From Sedimentimonas flavescens (lineage in GTDB: Bacteria > Pseudomonadota > Alphaproteobacteria > Rhodobacterales > Rhodobacteraceae): DNA of 64,000 nucleotides. The notes under the pieces are model-generated. The model searched no databases and had not been told where the DNA came from. It saw only the letters and a program-made list of their open reading frames with translations. Both the position numbers and the translations under genes were made by a program. The DNA is taken from contig NZ_JAHVAI010000001.1 of NCBI RefSeq assembly GCF_019264375.1, forward strand, positions 186,001 through 250,000, in the 5' to 3' direction. Positions 46,104 to 54,722 of this stretch are shown here, piece by piece; the first letter of the stretch is position 1, and each line of letters starts with the position of its first letter.

Positions 46104-46787
46104 TCAGCGCCGCCGGATGATCGCAAGCGTGTGGCGCCAGCCGCCCGGCGCGACGACAAAGCTCAGCCCGAAGCCTGCCACGAAGCCCGCCAGATCGGCG
46201 ACCCAGTCTGGGCGCCCGCCGAAGATCAAACCGAAGATCAGCTGGATCGCCATCAGCATGCCGATCAGCGAAAACGCCCGCGCCCGGTTCGAGTTGGTCT
46301 GCCCCAGACGCAGCCAGAGGATCCAGGTGAAGGCGCCGATCAGCCCGTAGGCGCCGGGATAGGCCCCGTAGATCGCGACATCGGCGAAGGGCATCATCGC
46401 ATAGACCAGCGCCCCGAAGATCACCGATCCCAGAAACACCGTCGCCACCGCGAGGCCCGAGAAGACCTCACCCACCATCTTGCCAAGCGCGAGGATGAAC
46501 ACGAGCGCCATGAGCGCATGGGTGACCGTGCCATGTACGAAGGCATAGGTGGCCACGCGGATCAGGTGATGCGGCGGGTAGACACCCTGCTCGACCATGG
46601 CGCGCGCGATGCCCGGATCGAAGGCGAAGCGTTGCAGCGCATCCATGCGCCATCCCGCCGCCAATGGGCCCATCAAGCCGGATTGGCCGAGGCCGAAGGC
46701 CAACTCGCCCAATATGATTGGCGCGGCAAGCAGCCAGACCACCGGCGGCAGCGGGTTGATGGGATGTTCGTCGTAACCTTCGCGCAT
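46104..46787 (-). CDS. Rhomboid-fold membrane protein lacking the catalytic residues
   Basis: A 227-residue polytopic protein with rhomboid topology (six main helices plus an N-terminal segment). Comparison with the standard motifs shows that the active site is gone. The H-x4-H-x3-N loop is H85GTVTH90ALMA, so the oxyanion Asn is Ala94. The GxSG serine region reads GAYPGAYG (141-148), with Tyr143 at the Ser position. The last-helix His of the dyad is Asp198 (WVADLAGF). It is therefore a pseudo-rhomboid, comparable in kind to iRhoms or derlins, and probably binds rather than cuts substrates. No operon partner; it is convergent with murJ. Confidence 0.85.
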   Translation of the reverse strand: MREGYDEHPINPLPPVVWLLAAPIILGELAFGLGQSGLMGPLAAGWRMDALQRFAFDPGIARAMVEQGVYPPHHLIRVATYAFVHGTVTHALMALVFILALGKMVGEVFSGLAVATVFLGSVIFGALVYAMMPFADVAIYGAYPGAYGLIGAFTWILWLRLGQTNSNRARAFSLIGMLMAIQLIFGLIFGGRPDWVADLAGFVAGFGLSFVVAPGGWRHTLAIIRRR

Positions 46788-46885
46788 TGGCCTGCTCCGT
46801 TTCGACGGGGTCCGGTTGACGCCCCGCGCGCTTTAGCGATAAGCCCTCGGCAAGAGTTTTTCCAGCCTGCCCGCAGGAGCCGTCC

Positions 46886-47926
46886 ATGACCGACCAGCCC
46901 GCCGATCTCAACGCCAAGTTCCAAAAGCGCATTTTCTCGGGCATCCAGCCCTCGGGGAACCTGACGCTCGGCAACTACCTCGGCGCGCTCAAGCGCTTCG
47001 TGCAAAAGCAGGACGAGGGGATCGAGACGATCTACTGCCTCGTCGATCTGCACGCGATCACCGTCTGGCAGGACCCCGAGGCGCTGCGTCGCCAGACCCG
47101 CGAGGCGGCGGCTGCCTTCATCGCGGCGGGGATCGACCCGGCGCGCTCGATCCTGTTCAACCAGAGCCAGGTCTCGGCCCATGCCGAGATGGGGTGGCTA
47201 TTGAACTGCGTGGCGCGGATGGGCTGGATGAACCGCATGACGCAGTGGAAGGACAAGGCTGGCAAGAACGCCGAAAAGCAATCGCTCGGCCTCTTCGCTT
47301 ACCCCACGCTGATGGCCGCCGACATCTTGCTGTATCACGCGACCATGGTGCCCGTGGGCGAGGACCAGAAGCAGCATGTCGAGCTGACCCGCGACATCGC
47401 AGCCAAGTTCAACCATGACTACAAGGTCGATTTCTTCCCCTCGCCCGCGCCGCTGATCGAAGGGGCCGCGACCCGCGTCATGAGCCTGCGTGATGGCTCG
47501 AAGAAGATGTCGAAATCCGACCCGTCGGACGCGAGCCGCATCAACATGACGGACGACGCCGATACGATCGCCAAGAAGTTCCGCAAGGCCGTGACCGATC
47601 CCGAGCCGCTGCCCGAGACGCTGGAAGGGCTGGAAGGCCGCGCCGAGGCGCGCAACCTCGTCAATGTCTATGCGGCGTTGGCCGATATCTCGCCCGAGCA
47701 GGTGATCGCCGAGTTCGGCGGCAAGGGCTTTGGCACCTTCAAGCCCGCGCTGGCCGATCTGGCGGTGTCGAAGCTGGAGCCGATCTCGACCGAGATGAGC
47801 CGCCTGATGGCGGACCCGGCCGAGATCGACCGTATCCTGGGTGTGGGCGCCGAGAAGGCCGATGCAATCGCGCAGCCGATCCTGGCCAAGACGCTCGATA
47901 TCATGGGGATGATCCGCTCGCGGTGA
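46886..47926 (+). CDS. trpS: Tryptophan--tRNA ligase
   Basis: A 346-residue class I synthetase. The HIGH-like motif is [14 protein letters not shown] near residue 19 and the KMSKS loop is [10 protein letters not shown] near 211. Tryptophan-pocket residues are in [30 protein letters not shown]. Complete length; followed by the second copy of the intergenic repeat. Confidence 0.97.
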   Translation: MTDQPADLNAKFQKRIFSGIQPSGNLTLGNYLGALKRFVQKQDEGIETIYCLVDLHAITVWQDPEALRRQTREAAAAFIAAGIDPARSILFNQSQVSAHAEMGWLLNCVARMGWMNRMTQWKDKAGKNAEKQSLGLFAYPTLMAADILLYHATMVPVGEDQKQHVELTRDIAAKFNHDYKVDFFPSPAPLIEGAATRVMSLRDGSKKMSKSDPSDASRINMTDDADTIAKKFRKAVTDPEPLPETLEGLEGRAEARNLVNVYAALADISPEQVIAEFGGKGFGTFKPALADLAVSKLEPISTEMSRLMADPAEIDRILGVGAEKADAIAQPILAKTLDIMGMIRSR

Positions 47927-47934
47927 GGGTAGCG

Positions 47935-47986
47935 GCGGGGGTTTTGCACCCCCGCGCCCCCGCAAGGTATTTTCACCAAGAAGAAG
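47935..47986. repeat. Intergenic repeat, copy 2, overlapping the 3' end of the MATE gene
   Basis: A hairpin GCGGGGGT-TTTGC-ACCCCCGC (47935-47955) is followed by CCCCCGCAAGGTATTTT and CACCAAGAAGAAG (47957-47986). It has the same order of elements as 7482-7542. The tail contains the TGA stop and last codons of the MATE gene on the minus strand. Confidence 0.7.
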
Positions 47987-49286
47987 TGGCGGCCTTGGCC
48001 TCGGCGCGCGGATAGAGGCGGGCCATTGTGAGCCCGCGCGTCGCGTTGAGCACCATGAGCGCGGCCCAGAGGCCATGGTTGCCGAATGCGGGCAGCAGGA
48101 ATGCCAGCGCGGCGACATAGACCGCCACCGATGCAAGCATGGCGTTGCGCATCTCACGCGTCAGCGTGGCACCGATGAAGATCCCGTCGAACATCCAGCT
48201 TGCGATGCCGATGAGCGGCGCGACGGCCAACCAGGGCAGGTACTGCCGGGCGGTCTCGCGCACTTCGGGCGCCGTCGTCATCGTGTCGATGATCGCGGGG
48301 CCCGCGAGCAGGAAGGCAAGACCAAGCAGCGCCGCGCCACCCGCGCCCCATTGCGAGCTGACCACCGCCGCCCGGCGCAGGCGTGTGGGAGAGCGCGCGC
48401 CGACCGCCTGCCCCACAAGGCTTTCGGCGGCGAAGGCAAAGCCATCCAGCGCATAGGCGGTGATCCCGAGGAATTGCAGCAGCACCTGATTGGCGGCGAG
48501 TTTCACATCCCCCTGCCCCGCGCCGAGGAACAGGAAGGCGGTGAAGGAGCCTTGCAGCAGAACCGAGCGGATCATGATGTCGGTGTTGACCCGCGCCATC
48601 TGCGTCAGGCGGGCCCGGTCGAATATCGCCCCGGCGCGCCACAGGCCGCCCGCGAAGGCCTCACGCGCGAGCCAGAGCGCCAGCAGCACGCCCGACCATT
48701 CCGCAATCAACGTCGCCGCAGCCACGCCTTTCACGCCCAACCCGAGCCCCAGTACGAACCACAGATCCAGCGCCACGTTCAGCCCGTTCATCCAGAGCTG
48801 GAGCACCAGCACGGCCCGGGTGCGTTCGAGCGCGATCAGCCAGCCGGTAAAGGCGTAGAGCGAGATGGTCGCGGGGGCGCCCCAGATCCGCAGGCCGAGG
48901 TAGTCGCGGGCGAGCTGTTCGACCTCGGGGCTGGCGGGGGCGATCTGGAAGGCAAGCGAGAACAGCGGATATTGCAGCACGATCAGCGCAAGACCCGCGA
49001 GGACCGCGATGATCAGCGCGCGCATCAGGCCCGCCGAGACCTCGCCGCGGTCGCCCTCGCCCGCCGACTGAGCAACAAGCCCCGTCGTGCCCATGCGCAG
49101 GAAGCCGAAGATCCAGTAGAGCGATGCGAGGATCACCGCGCCGATACCCACGGCGCCAATCGGGGCCGCCTGCCCCAGTTGCCCGACCACGCCGGTATCC
49201 ACCGCCCCAAGGATCGGGACGGTCGCGTTCGACAGCACGATCGGCGCTGCGATATTGAAAACGCGCCGATGCGTGATCTCGGCCAT
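47973..49286 (-). CDS. MATE-family efflux transporter (DinF-like)
   Basis: A 437-residue MATE exporter with about 12 helices in two related halves. Family features include NIAAPIVLSNATVPILGAVDTGVVG at the N-terminus and AYALDGFAFAAESLVGQAVGA in the second half. It exports cationic compounds driven by sodium or protons. The ATG at 49286 is chosen, since the upstream TTG at 49307 would need the rare ATA as second codon. The last codons (ATSSW) are encoded by the repeat at 47957-47986. It lies 7 bases downstream of a thioesterase gene. Confidence 0.88.
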   Translation of the reverse strand: MAEITHRRVFNIAAPIVLSNATVPILGAVDTGVVGQLGQAAPIGAVGIGAVILASLYWIFGFLRMGTTGLVAQSAGEGDRGEVSAGLMRALIIAVLAGLALIVLQYPLFSLAFQIAPASPEVEQLARDYLGLRIWGAPATISLYAFTGWLIALERTRAVLVLQLWMNGLNVALDLWFVLGLGLGVKGVAAATLIAEWSGVLLALWLAREAFAGGLWRAGAIFDRARLTQMARVNTDIMIRSVLLQGSFTAFLFLGAGQGDVKLAANQVLLQFLGITAYALDGFAFAAESLVGQAVGARSPTRLRRAAVVSSQWGAGGAALLGLAFLLAGPAIIDTMTTAPEVRETARQYLPWLAVAPLIGIASWMFDGIFIGATLTREMRNAMLASVAVYVAALAFLLPAFGNHGLWAALMVLNATRGLTMARLYPRAEAKAATSSW

Positions 49287-49293
49287 GCAAAGA

Positions 49294-49806
49294 TCAGCCG
49301 TTATCAAGGGCGGGCATCAGGAAATGACCCGTCGCCTGTGCGAATAGCCGCGAGCGGTTGTCCTGCCAGGCCTCGACATGCACTGAGGCATAGCGCCTCC
49401 CCGAGCGATTGACCCGCGCGCGCGCATAGGCATCGCGCGGCAGGCCCGAGCGCAGGTAATCAACGCTGAAGTCGATGGTCTTGGGCAGGCGGGGCAGAAG
49501 CACCTCGTCGGCCTGTCCAAGCTCGATGCGGCCCGCCTCGATATCCTCCCACAGCATCGACCAGCCCAGTTCGACGATGGCGGCGACCTCAAGGAAGGCG
49601 GCGGTCACCCCGCCGTGCAGGGCAGGCAGCATCGGGTTGCCGATCAGCTTATCGTCAAAAGGCAGAACGGCGGTGAGCTCATCGCCGCGGCGGTCGAACT
49701 CGATGCCCAGAAAGCCGATATAGGGCACGCCTTCGACCAGAGCGCGCAGGGCCGCGTCGCGGCGTTGCTTGACGACCTGAACGGGTTCGGGCTTGCGGCG
49801 GCTCAT
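49294..49806 (-). CDS. PaaI-family hotdog thioesterase
   Basis: A 170-residue hotdog-fold acyl-CoA thioesterase. The core is NPMLPALHGGVTAAFLEVAAIVEL, with HGG of the PaaI group, and ARVNRSGRRYASVHVEAW in the second strand pair. The start overlaps the stop of the upstream paralogue by 4 bases (ATGA). Both probably hydrolyse acyl- or aryl-CoA esters; location beside the beta-oxidation locus fits, but specific substrates are unknown. Confidence 0.85.
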   Translation of the reverse strand: MSRRKPEPVQVVKQRRDAALRALVEGVPYIGFLGIEFDRRGDELTAVLPFDDKLIGNPMLPALHGGVTAAFLEVAAIVELGWSMLWEDIEAGRIELGQADEVLLPRLPKTIDFSVDYLRSGLPRDAYARARVNRSGRRYASVHVEAWQDNRSRLFAQATGHFLMPALDNG

Positions 49807-50273
49807 TTCGCGGCTCCTTCGAGACGTTCGACGGTGAAGGCGCCGGTCGCGGTGGCGACGGGCAGGCCTTCTTCCTCGTCATGGGCGGTGGCGCGCAGGA
49901 AGGCAACCGATCGGGTGATGTGATAGACCTCGGCGCGGGCGGTAATGCGCTGCCGGGGGGTGGCCGTGCGCATGTAGTCGATGCGCAGGTCGATGGTCGC
50001 AGTGCCGGCCGGGGCGTCAGGGTGGCTCATGACGGCAGCCCCGCAGCAGGTGTCCATCAGCGCCGAGACGGCCCCGCCGTGAATGACGCCGGTGCGCGGA
50101 TCGCCGACCAGACGCTCATCCCAGGGCATCGAGATTACCGCGCGGCCGCCTCCGATCATGTCGAGATGCATCCCGAGCGCATGGCTGTGCGGGATCGCCT
50201 CGATAAAACGGCGCGCCAAATCCAGCTTCGCCGCATCCTCATGGCTCATGGAAACTCCGCCAGACTCAGTCAT
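49803..50273 (-). CDS. PaaI-family hotdog thioesterase
   Basis: A 156-residue hotdog-fold protein: DPRTGVIHGGAVSALMDTCCGAAV carries the HGG motif and the active-site Asp, and IDLRIDYMRTATPRQRITARAEV forms the second part. The ATG at 50273 has GGAGG upstream; an ATG at 50249 is an alternative, while the longer frame to 50501 crosses the promoter region of the divergent MerR gene. First of two overlapping paralogues, then a MATE gene. Confidence 0.86.
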   Translation of the reverse strand: MTESGGVSMSHEDAAKLDLARRFIEAIPHSHALGMHLDMIGGGRAVISMPWDERLVGDPRTGVIHGGAVSALMDTCCGAAVMSHPDAPAGTATIDLRIDYMRTATPRQRITARAEVYHITRSVAFLRATAHDEEEGLPVATATGAFTVERLEGAAK

Positions 50274-50442
50274 TTGCGTCCTCCGATTGTTCAGTCGACT
50301 ATCCTGCGCCTCTTTGACACAGGCAAGCAGGTCGCGCAGTGCCGTAGCGGCATTTGGCCTTTGCGCCCCTCGGTCCGGGCCGCAAAGCCAGTTGAAGACA
50401 AAGGTGTCACCGGATAGCTTGCCCTCACGTAGGGAGGAACCG

Positions 50443-50811
50443 ATGGCGGATGTTCTGAGCTTCAAAGAGATGTGCGCACGTTTCGATGTGACCCCGCGCA
50501 CGCTCCGGTATTACGAGTATATCGAGCTGCTCTCGCCGCAAAAGTCTGGTCGCTCACGTTTTTATGGCGCGCGCGAGATCGCACGGATGACCCTGATCCT
50601 GCGCGGCCGCCGTTTCGGCTTCTCTCTGGAAGAGCTGCGCCAGTGGCTGCTGATCTACGATCAGAAAGGCACGGAAGAGCAGAACCGGGTCTGGATCGAA
50701 CTGGCCGACCGGCAGCTCGATGTGCTGCGCAAAGAGCGCGATGAGCTGGAAGTGACCATCGCCGACCTCAAGCAATTGCGCGACGATGTCGCGAAAACGC
50801 TTGATTCCTGA
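50443..50811 (+). CDS. MerR-family transcriptional regulator (first of two)
   Basis: A 122-residue DNA-binding protein. The winged helix-turn-helix is FKEMCARFDVTPRTLRYYEYIELLSP, then RFYGAREIARMTLILRGRRFGFSLEEL and a C-terminal coiled coil (about 75-122) with no metal-binding cysteines. It is about 50% identical to the next gene in the DNA-binding half, judged by eye. GGGAGG precedes the ATG. A fatty-acid or CoA-thioester effector is inferred from the neighbouring catabolic genes. The TGACGT sites lie downstream of this gene, not upstream. Confidence 0.88.
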   Translation: MADVLSFKEMCARFDVTPRTLRYYEYIELLSPQKSGRSRFYGAREIARMTLILRGRRFGFSLEELRQWLLIYDQKGTEEQNRVWIELADRQLDVLRKERDELEVTIADLKQLRDDVAKTLDS

Positions 50812-50901
50812 CGCTCAAAGCGCTTCGAATCAAAGTTGACCCTGGGGCTTATTCCGACCCCACGCACCCTGCGCCATAACCGCGCGGGGTTCGAAAATTT
50901 C

Positions 50902-51032
50902 TTTACCCCTACGTCAATTTGAACTGACATTACGTCAGAGAATTTGTGACGCCACGTTATAGTGACGTTAAGGTCAACTTAGCTTGTAATGTGGGGGTGG
51001 AAATTGAATCTGCCGCCTCAACGTTACGTCAA
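50902..51032 (+). promoter_or_regulatory. Five-site operator array upstream of the second MerR gene
   Basis: Five variants of a TGACGTwACGT-type inverted repeat: 50902-50917 (minus strand TTGACGTAGGGGTAAA), 50925-50937 (TGACATTACGTCA), 50947-50959 (TGACGCCACGTTA), 50963-50976 (TGACGTTAAGGTCA) and 51018-51032 (minus TTGACGTAACGTTGA). The region is AT-richer than its surroundings. It presumably carries the promoter of the merR-acyl-CoA dehydrogenase operon. Confidence 0.65.
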
Positions 51033-51052
51033 GACAACGAGAGGCTCGTGCA

Positions 51053-51451
51053 ATGAGTGAAGAGGTGATGACGATCCGAGAGATGTGTGACGCGTTCGAT
51101 GTAACGCCGCGCACACTACGGTTCTACGAAAGCAAGGAACTGCTGTTCCCAATCCGTGAAGGGCAAAAGCGGCTCTTTACCCGGCGCGACCGGGCGCGGC
51201 TGAAACTGATCCTGCGCGGCAAGCGCTTCGGCTTCAGCCTCGAAGACATCCGCCAGTTGCTCGACATGTATTCGATGGGCGACCAGCAGAAGACGCAGCT
51301 TGCCGAGACGCTCAAGGTGGCGCGTCGGCGCAAAGAGGAAATGACGCGGCAACGCGACGAACTTGGCGAGGCAATTGCCGAGTTGCAGGAACAGATCGAA
51401 TGGGGCGAGCGGGAGCTGGCCGGGCAGAACCCGGAGTCTTCCGCCGCCTGA
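51053..51451 (+). CDS. MerR-family transcriptional regulator (second of two)
   Basis: A 132-residue regulator with IREMCDAFDVTPRTLRFYESKELLFP (helix-turn-helix and wing), RLFTRRDRARLKLILRGKRFGFSLEDI, and a long coiled coil from about 75 to 125. No effector-binding cysteines. It lies directly in front of an acyl-CoA dehydrogenase gene (24-base gap) and downstream of the five-site operator array, so it is probably autoregulated and controls the degradation genes. GAGAGG lies upstream of the ATG. A resemblance to LiuR-type MerR regulators of acyl-CoA catabolism is suggested by context and by the ACGT-rich sites. Confidence 0.88.
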   Translation: MSEEVMTIREMCDAFDVTPRTLRFYESKELLFPIREGQKRLFTRRDRARLKLILRGKRFGFSLEDIRQLLDMYSMGDQQKTQLAETLKVARRRKEEMTRQRDELGEAIAELQEQIEWGERELAGQNPESSAA

Positions 51452-51475
51452 ACAAGGTGACTCAGGGAGAGAGAA

Positions 51476-53251
51476 ATGCCCAGCTATACCGCCAATACCA
51501 AGGACATGCAGTTCGTGCTGCATGAGGTCCTGAAAATCTCGGAGGCCGGCATCCCCGGCTATGAGGAAATGGACCGCGATTTCACCGACGCCGTGCTGGA
51601 TGCCGCGGCCAAGGTCTCCACCGAGGTATTGGCGCCGCTCAACGTCGTGGGCGACACCGAGGGTTGCGTGCTGGAAAACGGCATCGTGCGCACGCCCAAG
51701 GGGTTCGACGCGGCCTTCGAGGCGATGAAGGACGGGGGATGGACCGCACTCGATTGCGACCCCGACTTCGGCGGCCAGGGCATGCCCTACCTGCTCAACT
51801 GCGCCGTGGGCGAGATGTTCGTCTCGGCCAACATGGCCTTCAACATGTATCAGGGCCTGACGCATGGCGCCTATTCGGCGATCCATGCCCATGGCACCGA
51901 TGAGCAGAAGGCCAAGTATCTGCCCAAGATGGTGTCCTGCGAATGGACCGGCACCATGAACCTGACCGAGCCGCATTGCGGCACCGATCTGGGCATGATG
52001 CGCACCAAGGCCGAGCCGCAGGACGACGGCAGCTACAAGGTCACCGGGCAGAAGATCTTCATCTCGGCGGGCGATCACGATCTGGCGGAAAACATCATCC
52101 ACCTGGTGCTGGCCAAGGCGCCGGGCGGCGGCGAGGGCACCAAGGGCGTCTCGCTCTTCATCGTGCCGAAGTTCCTGGTGAACGAGGATGGCTCGCTTGG
52201 GGCGCGCAACGCGGTCTCTGTCGGCAAGATCGAAGAGAAGATGGGCATCCACGGCAACTCGACCTGCGTGATGAATTACGACGGGGCGACGGGCTGGCTG
52301 CTTGGCGATCTGCACAAGGGCATGCGCGCGATGTTCACCATGATGAACGAGGCGCGTCTGGGTGTGGGCCTGCAAGGCTACGCCGTGGCCGAGGCCGCCT
52401 ATCAGAACGCGCTCGCCTATGCCAAGGACCGCCTGCAGGGCCGCGCCGTCACCGGCACCGAGAACCCCAACGGCCCGGCCGATCCGCTGATCGTGCATCC
52501 CGACATCCGCCGCTCGCTGATGGATCAGAAAAGCTTCCTCGAAGGCGCCCGCGCCTTCACCTTCTGGGGCGCCTCGCTGATCGACCGCGCGCATAAATCG
52601 GGCGACGACGACGCCGAGGGGCTGATCTCGCTGATGACGCCGGTCATCAAGGGTTTCCTGACCGACAAGGGCTTCGAGACGACCGTGCTCGCGCAGCAGG
52701 TCTATGGCGGCCATGGCTACATCGAGGAATGGGGCATGTCGCAATTCGCGCGCGATGCCCGGATCACGATGATCTACGAAGGCGCGAACGGCGTGCAGGC
52801 GCTGGACCTCGTGGGCCGCAAGCTGGCGCAGGACGGCGGCAAGCATGTCATGGCCTTCTTCGAGATGATCAAGGCCGAGTGCAAGGCGCATGACGCGGAT
52901 GAACGCATGAAGCCCTTCACCGACGCGCTGAAAGCTGCCTCGAAGCAGCTTCAGTCCTCGGCCATGTTCTTCATGCAAAGCGGCATGAAAAACCCCAACG
53001 CGGCGCTTTCGGGCAGCTACGACTTCATGCACCTGATGGGCCATGTCTGCCTTGGTCTGATGTGGACGCGGATGGCAGCGGCGGCCCATGCGGCGCTGGA
53101 TGCCGGGGCGTCTGACAAGGCCTTCTACGAGGGCAAGATCGCCACCGGCCGCTACTACATGGCGCGCCAGCTTCCGGCCTGCGCGATGCACCTTGCGCGG
53201 ATCGAATCCGGGGCCGATCCGGTGATGGCGCTTTCCGTCGATCAGTTCTAA
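51476..53251 (+). CDS. Acyl-CoA dehydrogenase (FadE/DmdC-like)
   Basis: A 591-residue FAD enzyme of the long acyl-CoA dehydrogenase subgroup with the extra N- and C-terminal regions. [19 protein letters not shown] lines the FAD and substrate site near 159. The catalytic-base segment is [20 protein letters not shown] near 431. [20 protein letters not shown] precedes it. This subgroup includes broad-chain fatty acyl-CoA dehydrogenases and DmdC (methylmercaptopropionyl-CoA dehydrogenase); the sequence alone does not separate them. Cotranscribed with the second merR, GFA and RHH-like genes. Confidence 0.88.
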   Translation: MPSYTANTKDMQFVLHEVLKISEAGIPGYEEMDRDFTDAVLDAAAKVSTEVLAPLNVVGDTEGCVLENGIVRTPKGFDAAFEAMKDGGWTALDCDPDFGGQGMPYLLNCAVGEMFVSANMAFNMYQGLTHGAYSAIHAHGTDEQKAKYLPKMVSCEWTGTMNLTEPHCGTDLGMMRTKAEPQDDGSYKVTGQKIFISAGDHDLAENIIHLVLAKAPGGGEGTKGVSLFIVPKFLVNEDGSLGARNAVSVGKIEEKMGIHGNSTCVMNYDGATGWLLGDLHKGMRAMFTMMNEARLGVGLQGYAVAEAAYQNALAYAKDRLQGRAVTGTENPNGPADPLIVHPDIRRSLMDQKSFLEGARAFTFWGASLIDRAHKSGDDDAEGLISLMTPVIKGFLTDKGFETTVLAQQVYGGHGYIEEWGMSQFARDARITMIYEGANGVQALDLVGRKLAQDGGKHVMAFFEMIKAECKAHDADERMKPFTDALKAASKQLQSSAMFFMQSGMKNPNAALSGSYDFMHLMGHVCLGLMWTRMAAAAHAALDAGASDKAFYEGKIATGRYYMARQLPACAMHLARIESGADPVMALSVDQF

Positions 53252-53290
53252 GCTTTCGGGGCGCGGACGGTTCCCGCCCCGGAGGATTTC

Positions 53291-53737
53291 ATGAACCTTG
53301 AGAAAGACTGGCAGACCCTTCCGGCCTTTTCCGGCGGCTGCCAATGTGGGGCCGTGCGCTACGATGTGGCGCCCGGCCCTTCCTTTGCCTCGATCTGCCA
53401 TTGCCGGATGTGCCAGCGCGCCACCGGCAGCCCCTTCGCCGCGCTCTTGAAGGTCGCCGCCGATCGGGTCACCTGGCATGGCACGCCGGGCGTCTTCGCC
53501 TCGTCGAACATCGCCGAGCGCGGCTATTGCCCGGCCTGCGGCACTCCCCTTTTCTATCGCCAGACCGCCGGACAGTGGGTCGAGCTTACCTCGGGCTCGA
53601 TACCGCCGACGGTGCCCTTCCGCCCCGTGCGACAATGGGGGATCGAGGGGCGACACGACTGGCTTGCCGGGCTGGACATCCCCGGCGCGCCGACTGTTGA
53701 GCGCGACGTGATTTCCCACCAATCGAAGGACGCCTGA
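53291..53737 (+). CDS. GFA-family (glutathione-dependent formaldehyde-activating-like) zinc protein
   Basis: A 148-residue protein. Zinc-binding cysteines occur in GGCQCGAVRYDV, CHCRMCQRATGSP and GYCPACGTPLFYR, the GFA/CENP-V set. Members may bind glutathione adducts, but most have no proven activity. It is located 39 bases after the acyl-CoA dehydrogenase; its stop overlaps the next ATG (TGATG). Its role in this operon is unknown. Confidence 0.85.
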   Translation: MNLEKDWQTLPAFSGGCQCGAVRYDVAPGPSFASICHCRMCQRATGSPFAALLKVAADRVTWHGTPGVFASSNIAERGYCPACGTPLFYRQTAGQWVELTSGSIPPTVPFRPVRQWGIEGRHDWLAGLDIPGAPTVERDVISHQSKDA

Positions 53738-53949
53738 TGCCCAAGCGCCTGCGCATGACCCGCCGCTTTCCCGTCGCACTGACGAACGACGCCTACCGCA
53801 CTTTGCACCGCTTCGCGGCCGAAGCGGGCCTGAGCCCGGACGAGTCGCTGTGCTTCCTGTTCGAGCATTTCAACTCGGTCACGCATCACGAAAACCTTGC
53901 CGCCCGGCTGCGCCTGTTCAAGGCCGAACTGGAGGATCGCAAGGCCTGA
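53737..53949 (+). CDS. Small ribbon-helix-helix-like protein
   Basis: A 70-residue basic protein. RRFPVALTND could form the DNA-binding strand, followed by two helices (AYRTLHRFAAEAG and SPDESLCFLFEHF) in the length and order of an Arc/MetJ ribbon-helix-helix domain. This is fold inference only. It overlaps the GFA stop by one base and ends the first operon, 42 bases before a copy of the TGACGTTACG operator. Confidence 0.6.
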   Translation: MPKRLRMTRRFPVALTNDAYRTLHRFAAEAGLSPDESLCFLFEHFNSVTHHENLAARLRLFKAELEDRKA

Positions 53950-53990
53950 TCCACTCACCGCACACCGCGACGTGCGGTCATTTCGTCTCG

Positions 53991-54054
53991 TGACGTTACG
54001 CAACTTCCCCCTGCAGGTCTTTACCTGCGCGTCAACGTCGAACAACTATAGTTG
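53991..54054 (+). promoter_or_regulatory. Operator/promoter region of the GST-thiolase-FadJ operon
   Basis: TGACGTTACGCAA at 53991-54003 and TTTACCTGCGCGTCAA at 54020-54035 (minus strand TTGACGCGCAGGTAAA) match the operator variants at 50902-51032. A perfect 12-base palindrome CAACTATAGTTG at 54043-54054 contains a -10-like TATAGT. If TTTACC (54020-54025) is the -35 element, the spacer to it is about 20 bases, the long spacer typical of MerR-activated promoters. Confidence 0.6.
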
Positions 54055-54086
54055 AGCCCGACGCGTTCGGGCCGGGAGGACTGAGG

Positions 54087-54713
54087 ATGACGGCGAAACT
54101 CTACTGCTTTGGCGAGTCCGGCAATGCCTACAAGGCGGCGCTGACGATGACCCTTGCGGGCTATGACTGGGAGCCCGTCTTCGTCGATTTCTTCCGGGGC
54201 GAGACGCGCTCGCCCGAGTATCTCGCGCTCAACGAGATGGGCGAGGCGCCCGTCTTCGTCGAGGGCGACGTGACGCTGACCCAGTCGGGCCTGATCCAGA
54301 TGCATATCGCCGAGAAGACCGGCAAGCTGATGGAGGGCGACCGCAACGAGATCCTGCGCTGGCTGTTTTGGGACAACCACAAGGGCAGCTCGCAATTCGG
54401 CGCGCTGCGGTTCATGATGAACTTCCTGCCCGAGGAAAAGCGCCCGCAGGCCGCGATCCAGTGGCTGTCGGGGCGCGCTCAGGCCGCCCTCAAGACGCTG
54501 GAGCGCCACCTCGAAAGCCGCGACTGGATGGCGGGCGATGCCCCCACCCTCGCCGATACGGCCTGCTGCGGCTATCTTTATTACCCCGAGCCCTTCGGGT
54601 TCGAGCGGACGAATTTCCCCGCCATTTCGGCATGGCTCGACCGCATCGCGGCGCTGCCCGGATGGAAACACCCTTACGACATGATGCCCGGCAACCCTGC
54701 GGACCGGGCCTGA
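54087..54713 (+). CDS. Glutathione S-transferase family protein
   Basis: A 208-residue GST. The N-terminal thioredoxin-like domain has YCFGESGNAYKAALTMTLAGYDWEP and PVFVEGDVTLTQSGLIQMHIAEKTG; the conserved E/Q-S that binds glutathione is TQS. The C-terminal helical domain has LSGRAQAALKTLERHLESRDWMAGDAPTLADTACCGYLY. First gene of the second catabolic operon; thiolase follows after 9 bases. Its role in acyl-CoA breakdown is not known. Confidence 0.88.
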   Translation: MTAKLYCFGESGNAYKAALTMTLAGYDWEPVFVDFFRGETRSPEYLALNEMGEAPVFVEGDVTLTQSGLIQMHIAEKTGKLMEGDRNEILRWLFWDNHKGSSQFGALRFMMNFLPEEKRPQAAIQWLSGRAQAALKTLERHLESRDWMAGDAPTLADTACCGYLYYPEPFGFERTNFPAISAWLDRIAALPGWKHPYDMMPGNPADRA

Positions 54714-54722
54714 GGAGGAAAG

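Noticed and set aside
50274-50442. TGACGT-type operator upstream of the first MerR gene
   Set aside because: Only a GGTGTCACC-like fragment is present, which lacks the ACGT core; I do not count it as a site.
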